From contig JAIQGC010000060.1 of assembly GCA_020072805.1 (NCBI GenBank), positions 1 to 57,129 of the forward strand: 57,129 bases of DNA. Direction: 5' to 3'. Under the pieces are notes generated by a model. That model was not told the origin of the DNA and did not search any database. It saw only the letters and a program-made list of their open reading frames with translations. A program made the translations under genes and the position numbers. Each line of letters begins with the position of its first letter. The first letter of the stretch is position 1. Positions 1 to 8,029 of this stretch are shown piece after piece. The stretch comes from Terriglobia bacterium. Its GTDB lineage: Bacteria > Acidobacteriota > Terriglobia > Acidiferrales > UBA7541.

Positions 1-418
1 GAAGGTATTTCTTTCGCCGCGGAGTTTCGACCAGCGCGCCGCGTTTACCACCTGGCTCTACAAAATCACCGTTAATGAATGCTGGGACTATTTGCGGAAG
101 AAGCGGGTGCGCCCGCTCATGTATGAAGCGGATTTAAGCGAGGAGCAGGCGCGGCGGTACGTGAGTACGCGAGAGACGGGTTCGGCGGCGGGAAGACGCC
201 GAGGACGTGGTGCAGCAGGTCTTCGTGAAGGTATTTCTTTCGCTGCGGAGTTTCGACCAGCGCGCCGCGTTTACCACCTGGCTCTACAAAATCACCGTTA
301 ATGAATGCTGGGACTATTTGCGGAAGAAGCGGGTGCGCCCGCTCATGTAAGAAGCGGAATTAAGCGAGGAGCAGGCGCGGCGGTACGTGAGTACGCGAGA
401 GACGGGTTCGGCGGCGGG
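1..418 (+). repeat. 226-bp imperfect tandem duplication inside the sigma gene
   Basis: Positions 1-192 recur at 227-418 with only a few substitutions (for example gccgcgg at 17 versus gctgcgg near 243, and catgtatgaag versus catgtaagaag near 345). The period, 226 bp, is not a multiple of three, so the duplication shifts the frame. The 34 bp between the copies encode the stretch just upstream of the duplicated block in the original gene. The left end is not defined because the window begins within the first copy. Confidence 0.9.
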
Positions 419-656
419 TCTGGATGCGGGAGTGCGCATGGTGACCCGGGAGCGGGTGGAGAGCCTGCTGGAGGCGCTGGACCCGGTGGACCGGAGCATG
501 CTGATTTTGAAGGAAGTGGAGGGGTTTTCGGTGGGCGAGATCGCCCGGATGATGGAGTTGAACGGCAACACGGTGAAGGTGCGGCTGTTCCGGGCGCGGC
601 GCAGGATGGTGGAGCTGCACCGCAAGCGCGCGCTCAAGGAATCGCGGCAGGATTGA
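1..656 (+). pseudogene. ECF-type RNA polymerase sigma factor, disrupted
   Basis: The ECF sigma-factor reading frame is recognisable but broken. Frame 3 reads EDAEDVVQQVFVKVF from about 192, a sigma region 2 signature followed by TTWLYKITVNECWDYLRKK, and from 387 to 656 a region 4 segment with the helix-turn-helix motif GEIARMMELNGNTVKVRLFRARR. A TAA at 348-350 interrupts the frame between regions 2 and 4; the matching codon in the upstream duplicate is TAT (Tyr). A 226-bp tandem duplication (see repeat entry) puts a second, out-of-frame region 2 upstream, and the window edge cuts the N-terminus. A downstream anti-sigma gene supports the identity. The damage could be real or could be a contig-end assembly artefact joining two variants. 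Confidence 0.75.
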
Positions 657-708
657 ATGAAACCGCGAAGGTCCGGAATTACGTCTAAGGGAACAGGAGT
701 GCAATGAG

Positions 709-1212
709 ATGTGGAACTGGCTGAAAGCGCAAAAGAGGCAATGCGGGGCGGCGCAGAGCCGCACGCAGGACCTGATGAATGGCTGGGCCGGGACGGATGC
801 GGCGGAGTGCCTGGCCGCGGCGGATGGAGAATTGCGCCAGCACCTGGAGACGTGCGCCGATTGCCTGGACGGGATGGAGCAATCGCTGGCGGCGCGGCGC
901 ATGCTGCGGCAAAACGCGGCGGCGGCTGCGGACCCCGGGGCGGCATTTACCAGGCGCATTATGCTGGCGGTGAACGCGGCGGCGGAGCAGAGCGCTGCGG
1001 TGGCCAATCCGTGGATGGCGCTTCCGGCAGTGGCCTCGCGCATGGCCTGGGTATGCGCCGTGGCGCTCCTGCTGGCGGCTGTCTGGCTGCATGAGACGCG
1101 CGCCTATGTGCCGCCCGCGCGATCCACGGTCAGCGGGGAGATAAGCCTGGTTTCGGATAGCGCGGCGGAGAACGAGGAAGTGCTGGTGAGTGTAGCGAGG
1201 AGCGAACCATGA
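709..1212 (+). CDS. Zinc-finger anti-sigma factor
   Basis: A 167-residue membrane protein that probably sequesters the ECF sigma factor encoded just upstream. The N-terminal half carries HLETCADC, an HxxxCxxC zinc-binding anti-sigma (ZAS/zf-HC2) signature near residues 46-53. One transmembrane helix follows at about residues 112-127 (MAWVCAVALLLAAVWL), with a short periplasmic tail. The start ATG is preceded by aggag. Its stop overlaps the start of the next gene (ATGA type overlap at 1209), so the sigma, anti-sigma and downstream gene look like one operon. The family link is by motif and neighbourhood. Confidence 0.8.
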   Translation: MWNWLKAQKRQCGAAQSRTQDLMNGWAGTDAAECLAAADGELRQHLETCADCLDGMEQSLAARRMLRQNAAAAADPGAAFTRRIMLAVNAAAEQSAAVANPWMALPAVASRMAWVCAVALLLAAVWLHETRAYVPPARSTVSGEISLVSDSAAENEEVLVSVARSEP

Positions 1213-1610
1213 CGGAGATGCCCGCATCGCGGAAGGCGGCGGTATGGCTGGCTCTGATTTTCCTGCTGGGAGGAACGCTGGGTGCTGTTTTTGGATTTGC
1301 TATGGGCAGCCACCGGGCCCAGGTCTCGGCCAGCGACAAGAAGACTCCGGAAGCGCGGCGTGCCGACATCGTGGAGCGGCTGACGCAGGAGTTGAGCCTG
1401 ACCGAGGCGCAACGGAAGTCGCTGGACCCCCTGCTGGCGGAGTTTCAAGGAAAGATTCAGGTAATTCATAAACAGTTTGAACCGCAGATGAACGAATTGC
1501 GGGAATCCACCCGAAAGAAGATCCGGGCCCTCCTCACACCCGAGCAACAGACCAAATATGAAGAGCATGTGAAACGGGTGGACGAGGAACGCAAGAACGC
1601 CGGATATTAG
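1209..1610 (+). CDS. Spy/CpxP-like periplasmic protein (heavy-metal resistance type)
   Basis: 133 residues with an N-terminal membrane anchor or uncleaved signal (about residues 10-32) and a helical periplasmic domain. The segments LSLTEAQRKSLDPLL and RALLTPEQQTKYEEH are the paired LTxxQ motifs typical of Spy/CpxP and the periplasmic heavy-metal sensor family, which bind unfolded proteins or metals in the envelope. It overlaps the anti-sigma gene by 4 nt and precedes macA, so it probably belongs to an envelope-stress operon controlled by the broken sigma factor. Confidence 0.75.
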   Translation: MTEMPASRKAAVWLALIFLLGGTLGAVFGFAMGSHRAQVSASDKKTPEARRADIVERLTQELSLTEAQRKSLDPLLAEFQGKIQVIHKQFEPQMNELRESTRKKIRALLTPEQQTKYEEHVKRVDEERKNAGY

Positions 1611-1653
1611 CGATCCCAGGGCGCCTGCCTTGTGGCATGGGAATGCCGAAACC

Positions 1654-3165
1654 ATGATGACGAGAATGCGACAGGCATTGGACTTCGTGCTGGCACGATG
1701 GGTGCGCTCGCGGCGCGACCGCGTGCTGATCGCTTGCGGGGGAGCTGGCATTGTTCTGGGGGTATGCTGGCTGGTTTACACGGCGGTTTGGGGCGGGGCG
1801 CGGACGGAATACTATACGAGCCGGGTGGAGCGCGGGGATATCGTGCAGATTGTTTCGGCGACGGGAACCATCAATGCGGTAACGACCGTGCAGGTAGGCT
1901 CGCAGGTTTCGGGGAATATCAAACGGCTGTATGTGGATTTTAATTCAAAAGTGAAGCAAGGGCAGTTGATCGCGGAGATCGACCCGGCGATTTTTCAGGC
2001 GCAACTGCAGCAGGCCGAAGCGGACCAGGCCAACGCGGAGGCCAGCGTGCAAAGCCTTGCGGCCCAGATCGAAACGCAGCGCGCGGACCTGCTTTCGGCA
2101 AAGGCGGACATAGACAAGGCGCAAGCACAGGCGAACGACGCGCAGTTGCAGTACGAGCGCGCCAAGGGATTGGCCGACCAGGGAATCGTGGCGATATCGC
2201 AGCGGGACACGGCGAAGGCAACGACGGACTCTGCGCAGGCTTCGCTGCATTCCGCGCAAGCCATGCTGGAACAATCCAAAGCGAAGTTGAACGTATCGAT
2301 CGCCAATCTGGAGCAGGCGAAAGCGCAAGTGAAGCAGCGCAAGGCCGCGGTGGACCTGGGGCGGCTGAATCTGCTGCACACGCACATCTATGCGCCGATT
2401 GACGGGACGGTGATCGCGCGCAACGTGGACCAGGGGCAGACGGTGGCGGCCAGCCTGCAGGCGCCGACTCTGTTCGTGATCGCGCAGGACCTGACGAAGA
2501 TGCTGGTGTACGCGAAGACGGACGAAGCGGATGTGGGGCGGATTCAAGCGGGGGCCACGGCGACATTCCGCGTTGACTCTTTCCCGCGGGAAATATTTTC
2601 GGGGAAGGTGATGCAGATCCGGATGAATGCCACGACGGTGCAGAACGTGGTGACCTATGACACGGTGGTGGCGTTCGACAACGCGGGGCAGCGGCTGTTT
2701 CCCGGGATGACGGCGTATGTCAGCATTCCGGTGGCTTGGGAAAATGATGCGGTGAAAATTCCCAACGGGGCGCTGCGCTACAAGCCGGAAATGAAGGAAG
2801 CCGAGCGGCTGGCGCTGCTGGCGAAATATGGCATTGCGGAAGCCGGGCGCACCGCAAACAAGAAGGAACCCAAAAAGGAATCCGCGGGAATGCGGACGGG
2901 AACTAACGGCGGACCGCCTTCCGGCTCCGGCGGAAGCAGCGTGCGGGAAGATTTTGCGCTGGTATGGAAAGTGCGGGCGGACAAGTCGCTGGAGCCGGTG
3001 CGGGTGAAAATAGGAGTGACTGATTTTACGTTTACGGCAATGAAAGAAGGAGCGCTGAAGGAAGGTGACGAGCTGGTGATCGGGGAAAGCTCCAAGGGCG
3101 CGCGGGCAGGACAGCAGCAGAGTCCCGTGGGTGGGGCGGGCGGCGGAATGCCGAGGCGGATGTAG
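1654..3165 (+). CDS. macA: MacA-like periplasmic adaptor of an ABC efflux pump
   Basis: A membrane-fusion protein that would bridge the MacB permease to an outer-membrane channel. One TM helix lies near residues 24-43. It is followed by a barrel-sandwich half (QIVSATGTINAV, VQVGSQVSGNIK), a long Ala/Gln-rich alpha-hairpin (about 90-220), the second lipoyl half (YAPIDGTVIARNVDQG) and a beta-barrel domain. The C-terminus has a Lys/Gly-rich insert (about 390-430) that is longer than in E. coli MacA. I chose ATG 1654 over an upstream TTG at 1630. The ATPase follows after 9 nt and the permease after it, a complete MacAB set apart from the outer-membrane factor, which is not in the window. Confidence 0.88.
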   Translation: MMTRMRQALDFVLARWVRSRRDRVLIACGGAGIVLGVCWLVYTAVWGGARTEYYTSRVERGDIVQIVSATGTINAVTTVQVGSQVSGNIKRLYVDFNSKVKQGQLIAEIDPAIFQAQLQQAEADQANAEASVQSLAAQIETQRADLLSAKADIDKAQAQANDAQLQYERAKGLADQGIVAISQRDTAKATTDSAQASLHSAQAMLEQSKAKLNVSIANLEQAKAQVKQRKAAVDLGRLNLLHTHIYAPIDGTVIARNVDQGQTVAASLQAPTLFVIAQDLTKMLVYAKTDEADVGRIQAGATATFRVDSFPREIFSGKVMQIRMNATTVQNVVTYDTVVAFDNAGQRLFPGMTAYVSIPVAWENDAVKIPNGALRYKPEMKEAERLALLAKYGIAEAGRTANKKEPKKESAGMRTGTNGGPPSGSGGSSVREDFALVWKVRADKSLEPVRVKIGVTDFTFTAMKEGALKEGDELVIGESSKGARAGQQQSPVGGAGGGMPRRM

Positions 3166-3174
3166 GGCCATATC

Positions 3175-3984
3175 GTGAAGGAATTGCAAACACAAAGCGG
3201 CGGGGCAGGAGCGGGAACGCTGATCCGGCTGGACCGCGTGACCAAGACATATGACCTGGGAGAGGTGCAGGTGCATGCGCTGCGCGGGATTTCGCTGGAG
3301 ATTCAGCGCGGGGAGTTCGTGGCCATCATGGGGGCGTCGGGGTCAGGCAAGTCCACGCTGATGAATATTCTGGGGTGCCTGGACCGCCCCACCAGCGGGC
3401 GGTATTTTCTGGATGGCGTGGACGTTTCGGGGATGTCCAAGGAAGAGCTGGCGCGGATACGCAATCGCAAGCTGGGATTCGTGTTTCAACATTTCAACCT
3501 GCTGGCGCGAACCAGCGCGCTGGAAAACGTGGAACTGCCGACGGTTTATGCGGGTGTTCCGCCGGAAGAACGGACGCGGCGCGCACGGGAAGCGCTGGAG
3601 CGGGTGGGACTGGGGGAGCGGGCAGAACACCATCCGAGCCAGCTATCGGGCGGGCAGCAACAGAGGGTGGCCATCGCGCGTGCGCTGGTGAACAACCCGC
3701 AAATCGTGCTGGCGGACGAGCCGACGGGGAATCTGGACAGCCGGACGTCGGTGGAAATCATGGAGATTCTGCAGCGGCTGAACGAGGAGCAGGAACTGAC
3801 GGTGGTAATTGTGACGCACGAAACGGACATCGCGCACTACGCGAAAAGGGCCATTGAATTTCGCGATGGGCGCGTCCGGCGCGACCAGGTGATCGAAAAA
3901 CGGCTCGTCGCACACGAAGTGCTGGCTTCACTGCCAACGCGCGAAGAGATGGACGCGGAAGAAGAAACAGAAGCAAAAGTGTAG
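3175..3984 (+). CDS. MacB/LolD-type ABC transporter ATP-binding protein
   Basis: A 269-residue ATPase with Walker A GASGSGKST (about residue 52), Q-loop in GFVFQHFNLL, ABC signature LSGGQQQR, Walker B VLADEPTGNLDS and switch His in VIVTHE. In E. coli MacB the ATPase and permease are fused; here they are separate genes 12 nt apart, as is common outside gammaproteobacteria. The start is GTG 3175, directly after macA. A charged C-terminal tail of about 40 residues extends beyond the minimal LolD length. Confidence 0.92.
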   Translation: MKELQTQSGGAGAGTLIRLDRVTKTYDLGEVQVHALRGISLEIQRGEFVAIMGASGSGKSTLMNILGCLDRPTSGRYFLDGVDVSGMSKEELARIRNRKLGFVFQHFNLLARTSALENVELPTVYAGVPPEERTRRAREALERVGLGERAEHHPSQLSGGQQQRVAIARALVNNPQIVLADEPTGNLDSRTSVEIMEILQRLNEEQELTVVIVTHETDIAHYAKRAIEFRDGRVRRDQVIEKRLVAHEVLASLPTREEMDAEEETEAKV

Positions 3985-3996
3985 AATTTCCCGGAC

Positions 3997-5214
3997 ATGG
4001 ATTTCCTGAACATATTCCGGATTGCCTTGCGTGCCCTGGCGCGCAACAAGATGCGTTCCGCGCTGACCATGCTGGGAATCATCATCGGAGTGGGCGCGGT
4101 GATCGCCACAGTAAGCATCGGGCAAGGCGCGGAATATCTTGTACAGCAGGGTATACAGAGCATGGGGACCAACGCGGTGTTCATTTCGGCGGGGAGCGGC
4201 CGGCCGGGAGGAGCGCGCATGGGGTTCTGGGCGGTAAAGTCGCTGACGCTCGACGACCTGCAAGCGATCCTGCGCGAAGTGCCGCTGGTTCGCGAGGCTG
4301 CGCCGGCGGTGGTCAGCCGGTCGCAGGTGGTCTATCAGAATCAGAACTGGAATACCGGAGTTTTGGGGACAACGCCGAACTACTTCGAGATCCGCGCCTG
4401 GCCGGTGCAGGCGGGGTCGGTTTTCAGCCAGGAAGAGGTGGAGTACGCCGCCAATGTGTGCGTGCTGGGGACGACCGTGGCGAATTATCTTTTTCCGAAC
4501 GAGAGCCCTATTGGAAAGACAATTCGCATCGGGACTTTGCCGTTTCGCGTGACGGGAGTGCTGGAGTCGAAGGGGCAGTCGGTGATGGGCGACGACCAGG
4601 ACGACCGTATTTTTGCGCCGTTTACCACGGTGCAGAAAAAAATCGCGGGGATTACCTGGATTCAGTTCATCAATGCGTCGGCGGTGACGCAAGAGGCCTC
4701 GGTGGCGGCGGTGCGGCCCATCACGCAACTGCTGCGCGAGCGGCATCACATCCGGGCGGGCGAGGACGATGACTTCTTTGTGCGCACGCAGTCGGAGGTT
4801 GCGGATCTAGCCGATCAGACTTCGCAGGTCATGACTCTGCTGCTGGGATCGATCGCTTCGGTTTCGTTGTTTGTGGGCGGGATCGGAATCATGAACATCA
4901 TGCTGGTGAGCGTGACGGAACGGACGCGGGAGATTGGGGTGCGCATGGCGGTGGGTGCGACGCCCGCGGATGTGCAGAATCAGTTTTTGGTGGAAGCGGT
5001 GACGCTGAGCATGCTCGGCGGGGTGATGGGCATCGCGGCGGGGCTGGCGGGTTCGGCGCTGATCAGCAGTTTCCTGAAGTGGCCGACACTGATTTCGGGG
5101 AAGGCCATAATCATTGCGGCATTATTTTCGGCAGGGGTGGGAGTTTTCTTCGGGTATTATCCGGCGCACAAGGCGGCGCGGCTCGATCCCATCGAGGCGC
5201 TGCGCCACGAATGA
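3997..5214 (+). CDS. MacB-type ABC transporter permease
   Basis: 405 residues: an N-terminal TM helix (about 20-40), a MacB periplasmic core domain (about 45-255) and a FtsX-type C-terminal domain with three TM helices ending in FFGYYPAHKAARLDPIEALRHE. It pairs with the ATPase immediately upstream. The protein is the same length as the stand-alone permease at 15256-16473 and shares the string VVYQNQNWNT and the C-terminal DPIEALRHE, so the two are paralogues. Substrate unknown; MacAB relatives export macrolides, siderophores or lipoprotein-like substrates. Confidence 0.9.
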   Translation: MDFLNIFRIALRALARNKMRSALTMLGIIIGVGAVIATVSIGQGAEYLVQQGIQSMGTNAVFISAGSGRPGGARMGFWAVKSLTLDDLQAILREVPLVREAAPAVVSRSQVVYQNQNWNTGVLGTTPNYFEIRAWPVQAGSVFSQEEVEYAANVCVLGTTVANYLFPNESPIGKTIRIGTLPFRVTGVLESKGQSVMGDDQDDRIFAPFTTVQKKIAGITWIQFINASAVTQEASVAAVRPITQLLRERHHIRAGEDDDFFVRTQSEVADLADQTSQVMTLLLGSIASVSLFVGGIGIMNIMLVSVTERTREIGVRMAVGATPADVQNQFLVEAVTLSMLGGVMGIAAGLAGSALISSFLKWPTLISGKAIIIAALFSAGVGVFFGYYPAHKAARLDPIEALRHE

Positions 5215-5279
5215 GAGTCTTCTCAGGCAAAACGATTTGCGTCGATTCACGAAGATTTCTTCAGCGGGCAGATTGGATT

Positions 5280-5699
5280 CTACTTCTTCTTTGCGGGAAG
5301 GGGCGGAGCAGCGGGAACCGTGCCGGTCACCCGGAGGGACAGGACAGCGCGGGGCTTGCCGGAATCCGCCTCGTCTGGTTTGGAATTAATCCTCATGTCG
5401 CTGAGCGTGAAGACCATCGTGAATCCGGGCTGGCGGGTGGAGAAAACGAGCACTTCGGTGGGGTCGGAGCCGCCGGCGCCGTTCTTTTCCGTAAATTGCC
5501 ATTCGGGGAAACAGGCGCGCAGTTCGGCCATGTCCTTTTCGTAGGCCAGAGTGGCGTCGGCGACGGTGTTGTACGGGCCCAGGACGCAATAATAGGTTGA
5601 GGGAATGACCTTTTCGTTTTCCTTGTGGCGGATGAACAGGTCGCAATCGGAATAGACATCGGGCGCGAGCGTGCCTTTAAAGATGGTGTGGTCCGTCAC
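5280..5699 (-). CDS. Hypothetical protein, mature part of a frame-split exported protein
   Basis: 139 residues from a GTG start, with no recognised domain (VYSDCDLFIRHKENEKV, PEWQFTEKNGAGG) and a Pro/Lys-rich tail. By itself it has no export signal. A 46-residue ORF immediately upstream (5696-5836) ends 4 nt into this gene and is essentially only a signal peptide plus linker. The simplest reading is one secreted protein split by a frameshift, real or from sequencing. It lies downstream of the two exported RTDF modules on the same strand and may belong with them. Confidence 0.55.
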   Translation of the reverse strand: MTDHTIFKGTLAPDVYSDCDLFIRHKENEKVIPSTYYCVLGPYNTVADATLAYEKDMAELRACFPEWQFTEKNGAGGSDPTEVLVFSTRQPGFTMVFTLSDMRINSKPDEADSGKPRAVLSLRVTGTVPAAPPLPAKKK

Positions 5700-5836
5700 G
5701 GCGCCCTCGCGGCGTCCTGCTTTTGCGATTGGGGAGTTGCCCCCGCAGAGGCGTACAACCCGGCCTGACCAAGCAGAATAGCGCCGGCGAGGACGGGGAA
5801 CAGTGCGAGGGCCATTCGGAGATATCGCGGACTCAT
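5696..5836 (-). CDS. Signal-peptide-only ORF (46 aa)
   Basis: The ORF reads MSPRYLRMALALFPVLAG..., a basic start, a hydrophobic core, an AxA-type site (LYASAGA) and a short linker SQKQDAARAP before TGA. The stop overlaps the GTG start of the 139-residue ORF in another frame. It is best seen as the displaced N-terminus of that protein; an independent small peptide is possible. Confidence 0.5.
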   Translation of the reverse strand: MSPRYLRMALALFPVLAGAILLGQAGLYASAGATPQSQKQDAARAP

Positions 5837-5852
5837 CCGTTCGGACCCGTAC

Positions 5853-6497
5853 CTAATAGGGCCTGGGACCGTGTCCAGGAGGGTCAGGGAACTCTCGCAG
5901 GGGATGATCTTCCGCGTGCAGCTGTACGGTTACGGGGGCAGTCACGCCGGTTGTGGCGGTCTCTTGCCAGGTGAGAGAGGGCACTTCAATCCACTGGAAG
6001 CGCCATTGCTTCGCGTCATAATAAACCTTCTTTTCGATCTGATTGTAAATAGGATAAGCGCCCCCGCCTTGTTCCGTGACAAATGGAATGTTGTAGGAGA
6101 GCGCATTCGGATCGCTGCCAAGAAGATTCCTGCCGTCCCTGCCGGCCGCGCCTCTGGACCCACCGCCAGGAAGTGAGTACGCAGAAAAGGTGTGAGTGAA
6201 TTTCAGGACGTACTCTTTTTCCCCGGATCGGACGAGGGGTTGAAATCCAAGGTCCACTTCCAGGGGCACTCCCGCGGCCCAATTGGCGGGGGTATTCGGA
6301 TCTCCGACGTAGAAGAGATTCTTGGTCTTATCTTCCACCGTCACATAGCCATACAGCGCGGAGGGGGCGCCGTTGTGAGGGTAGATTTGGTGAGCGGTCC
6401 TGCTCAGTTGCGGAGCGGGGCCGGCCGTGCCGCCGGGCAGGATGGCAAGGGAGGCTGCGCCAATCAGGATTCCAGCAAAAGCGATAAGTCTTTTCAT
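5853..6497 (-). CDS. Exported protein of unknown function, module 1 partner
   Basis: 214 residues starting with a clear signal peptide (MKRLIAFAGILIGAASLAILPG). The mature part has LYGYVTVEDKTKNLFYVGDPNTP, a Ser/Gly loop (about 110-125), VYYDAKQWRFQW and a proline-rich end. It is a paralogue of the protein at 6995-7657: both share the order YGYVTV-D-T-Y-G-PN, a central SAY segment and a late YYD-x2-WR. Its start overlaps the stop of the upstream RTDF-repeat gene (ATGA, 6494-6497), implying translational coupling. I do not recognise the family. Confidence 0.75.
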   Translation of the reverse strand: MKRLIAFAGILIGAASLAILPGGTAGPAPQLSRTAHQIYPHNGAPSALYGYVTVEDKTKNLFYVGDPNTPANWAAGVPLEVDLGFQPLVRSGEKEYVLKFTHTFSAYSLPGGGSRGAAGRDGRNLLGSDPNALSYNIPFVTEQGGGAYPIYNQIEKKVYYDAKQWRFQWIEVPSLTWQETATTGVTAPVTVQLHAEDHPLREFPDPPGHGPRPY

Positions 6498-6862
6498 CGT
6501 GGTGAACTCCTTAGCTGCGTGATGGGCCGCGAAGCCGAAAAGTCGGTGCGGAAAGGCGGATCGGGCCTTACCTCAACCTTGGCCGCCAAGGGATTGATCG
6601 GACGGTTCGCCGAAAAATCGGTGCGGTAGGGCGGATCGGGCCGCACCTCGGTCTTTTCCGCCAGGGGGTTGATCGGACGGCTGGCGGAAAAATCGGTGCG
6701 GTAGGGTGGGTCGGACTTAGGAGAACTGGATTGAGCGCGGGCCCCGATCAGATCGGGGCGGGCGGCGATCCAGGCAAAGGAGAGAAAGAGCGTGAGCAGC
6801 AGAGCGCCGGTTAAAGCGCGTTTACTGGTAAAGCTTCGCGAACCAATCGAGGTTCTCATCAT
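6494..6862 (-). CDS. Small exported protein with three RTDF repeats, module 1
   Basis: 122 residues. After an N-terminal signal or anchor (ALTGALLLTLFLSFAWIAARP) come three 25-residue repeats with consensus DPPYRTDFSASRPINPLA, encoded by a 75-bp tandem repeat. The first 45 residues closely match those of the 7667-8029 protein (AW-AARPD-IGA-AQS), so the two genes are duplicates whose repeats have diverged in length (25 versus 23 residues) but keep the RTDFxxxRP core. It is translationally coupled to the exported partner downstream. Function unknown. Confidence 0.7.
   Translation of the reverse strand: MMRTSIGSRSFTSKRALTGALLLTLFLSFAWIAARPDLIGARAQSSSPKSDPPYRTDFSASRPINPLAEKTEVRPDPPYRTDFSANRPINPLAAKVEVRPDPPFRTDFSASRPITQLRSSPR
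6526..6720 (-). repeat. 75-bp tandem repeat encoding RTDF units
   Basis: The string tcggtgcgg recurs at 6543, 6618 and 6693, an exact 75-bp spacing. The units differ at several positions, many of them silent, which suggests selection on the peptide rather than a very recent expansion. Confidence 0.85.
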
Positions 6863-6994
6863 CGAAGCATCCTATCGGGCAATATGGGGCGAAAAGCCGT
6901 CTTGAATAGGAGCAGCATACTTTGCGACGCGGACGAATTCAAGAAGGAACGAATAAAAGTTCCATCTCCGCGAAGGCCGGCGCCGCGGCCGCTT

Positions 6995-7657
6995 CTAGCG
7001 CGGGCCGGAGGAGCTTCCATAGAATTCCGGAAGACCGGAAATCGGGGGCACGGCGCGGAAGTCAACGACCTCCGAGTAGGAGGTGGACCCGAAAGTCTGC
7101 GCGGGCTCCTGCCAGCCGAAATGCCGGAGCTCCACGGAAAGATAACGCCATTTCGTGGAGTCGTAGTAGATCGTGTTATTCATCGGCGTGTAGCTGGGAA
7201 AGCTCCCATGATGGGAATCCATAATCATGTGAATGTAGTACCAGAGAGCGGTGGGAATGTCCCCGGAATTGTGCGGGTTTCCGCGATAGGCGGACATTGG
7301 ATGTGTGACGGGCACCTCGTATCTCTGCGAGGGGTCCGCCGTGCCGCGAAAGATGACGAAGACGGTAGCGAGCATGGAGCCGCTGGGTTTGCCCGGCGCA
7401 TTGGCAAAGTAGGGGTCATTGGGGTTGCCGAAGTAATGCGTATTGGTGGACGGGTCCAGCACCGTGACATAGCCGTAGAGATCGGGAGGCTCGGGTTTGG
7501 AATTATCCGGGGCCTGAAGGCGCAAGACGGATTTCTGCGCGTCCATAACCGGGATGCGCGACGGGGTCTGCGCGGCGAGTTTCGCTTGCTGTCCCGCAAA
7601 GACGGCTAAAGCCGCAGCAATCAGGGCGATGGAAAGAATGAGCGTGTTTTTCTTCAT
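6995..7657 (-). CDS. Exported protein of unknown function, module 2 partner
   Basis: 220 residues with a signal peptide (MKKNTLILSIALIAAALAVFA, cleavage probably after LAA). The mature protein contains LYGYVTVLDPSTNTHYFGNPNDP, then FVIFRGTADPSQRYEVPV, IYYDSTKWRYLSVE and GWQEPAQTFG. It is paralogous to 5853-6497, including the WQE element. It sits 9 nt after the stop of its RTDF-repeat neighbour. No catalytic motif or known domain is evident; a small beta-rich envelope protein is a guess. Confidence 0.75.
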   Translation of the reverse strand: MKKNTLILSIALIAAALAVFAGQQAKLAAQTPSRIPVMDAQKSVLRLQAPDNSKPEPPDLYGYVTVLDPSTNTHYFGNPNDPYFANAPGKPSGSMLATVFVIFRGTADPSQRYEVPVTHPMSAYRGNPHNSGDIPTALWYYIHMIMDSHHGSFPSYTPMNNTIYYDSTKWRYLSVELRHFGWQEPAQTFGSTSYSEVVDFRAVPPISGLPEFYGSSSGPR

Positions 7658-7666
7658 GGCTACTCC

Positions 7667-8029
7667 TTAAAGTTTCTTGCGAATCTGTCGGATGGGCGTC
7701 ATGGGCCGCGTGCCCTGGAAATCGGTGCGCGCGGGAGAACCCACTGTCGCGGGAGCTAGGAAGCGTGTCATGGGCCGCGTACCCTGGAAATCGGTGCGCG
7801 CGGGGGAACCCACCGTCGCGGGGGCCAGGAATCGCGTCATGGGGCGTGTACCCTGGAAATCGGTGCGCGCGGGAGCGCCTGTCTGCGGGACCGTGGATTG
7901 CGCGCTCGCCCCGATTGGATCGGGGCGAGCGGCGACCCACGCGGAGGAAAGGGAAACGGCCAAAAGAATTGTGACGGAGAGTGCCCGACACCAGGCAGAG
8001 CCTATTGGCCCGCGCATGATTCCAGTCAT
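7667..8029 (-). CDS. Small exported protein with three RTDF repeats, module 2
   Basis: 120 residues: a signal or anchor (ALSVTILLAVSLSSAWVAARP) followed by three nearly identical 23-residue repeats with core PARTDFQGTRPMTRFLAP, then a basic tail. The DNA repeat unit is 69 bp and almost perfect, so this array expanded more recently than its paralogue at 6494-6862. The sequences before the two start codons are also alike (aggatg, one variable base, ttcg, ATG), indicating duplication of the whole unit including the ribosome-binding region. Confidence 0.7.
   Translation of the reverse strand: MTGIMRGPIGSAWCRALSVTILLAVSLSSAWVAARPDPIGASAQSTVPQTGAPARTDFQGTRPMTRFLAPATVGSPARTDFQGTRPMTRFLAPATVGSPARTDFQGTRPMTPIRQIRKKL
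7698..7886 (-). repeat. 69-bp near-perfect tandem repeat, three units
   Basis: Units begin at about 7701, 7770 and 7839 (each starting atggg as read on the plus strand), an exact 69-bp period, i.e. 23 codons. It encodes the RTDFQGTRPM repeats of the overlying gene. Confidence 0.9.
7903..7931. repeat. 29-bp palindrome in the module 2 signal-peptide region
   Basis: Arms cgctcgccccgat (7903-7915) and atcggggcgagcg (7919-7931) are perfect inverted repeats around a 3-nt loop. The equivalent place in the paralogue has a shorter version, gccccgatc-a-gatcggggc, at about 6741-6759. The palindrome encodes the RPDxIGA segment following the hydrophobic core. Confidence 0.8.

Noticed and set aside
1945-3276. 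Long minus-strand open frame (443 codons) opposite macA
   Set aside because: A shadow of a strongly coding plus-strand gene in high-GC DNA; His/Arg/Leu-rich translation and no domain.
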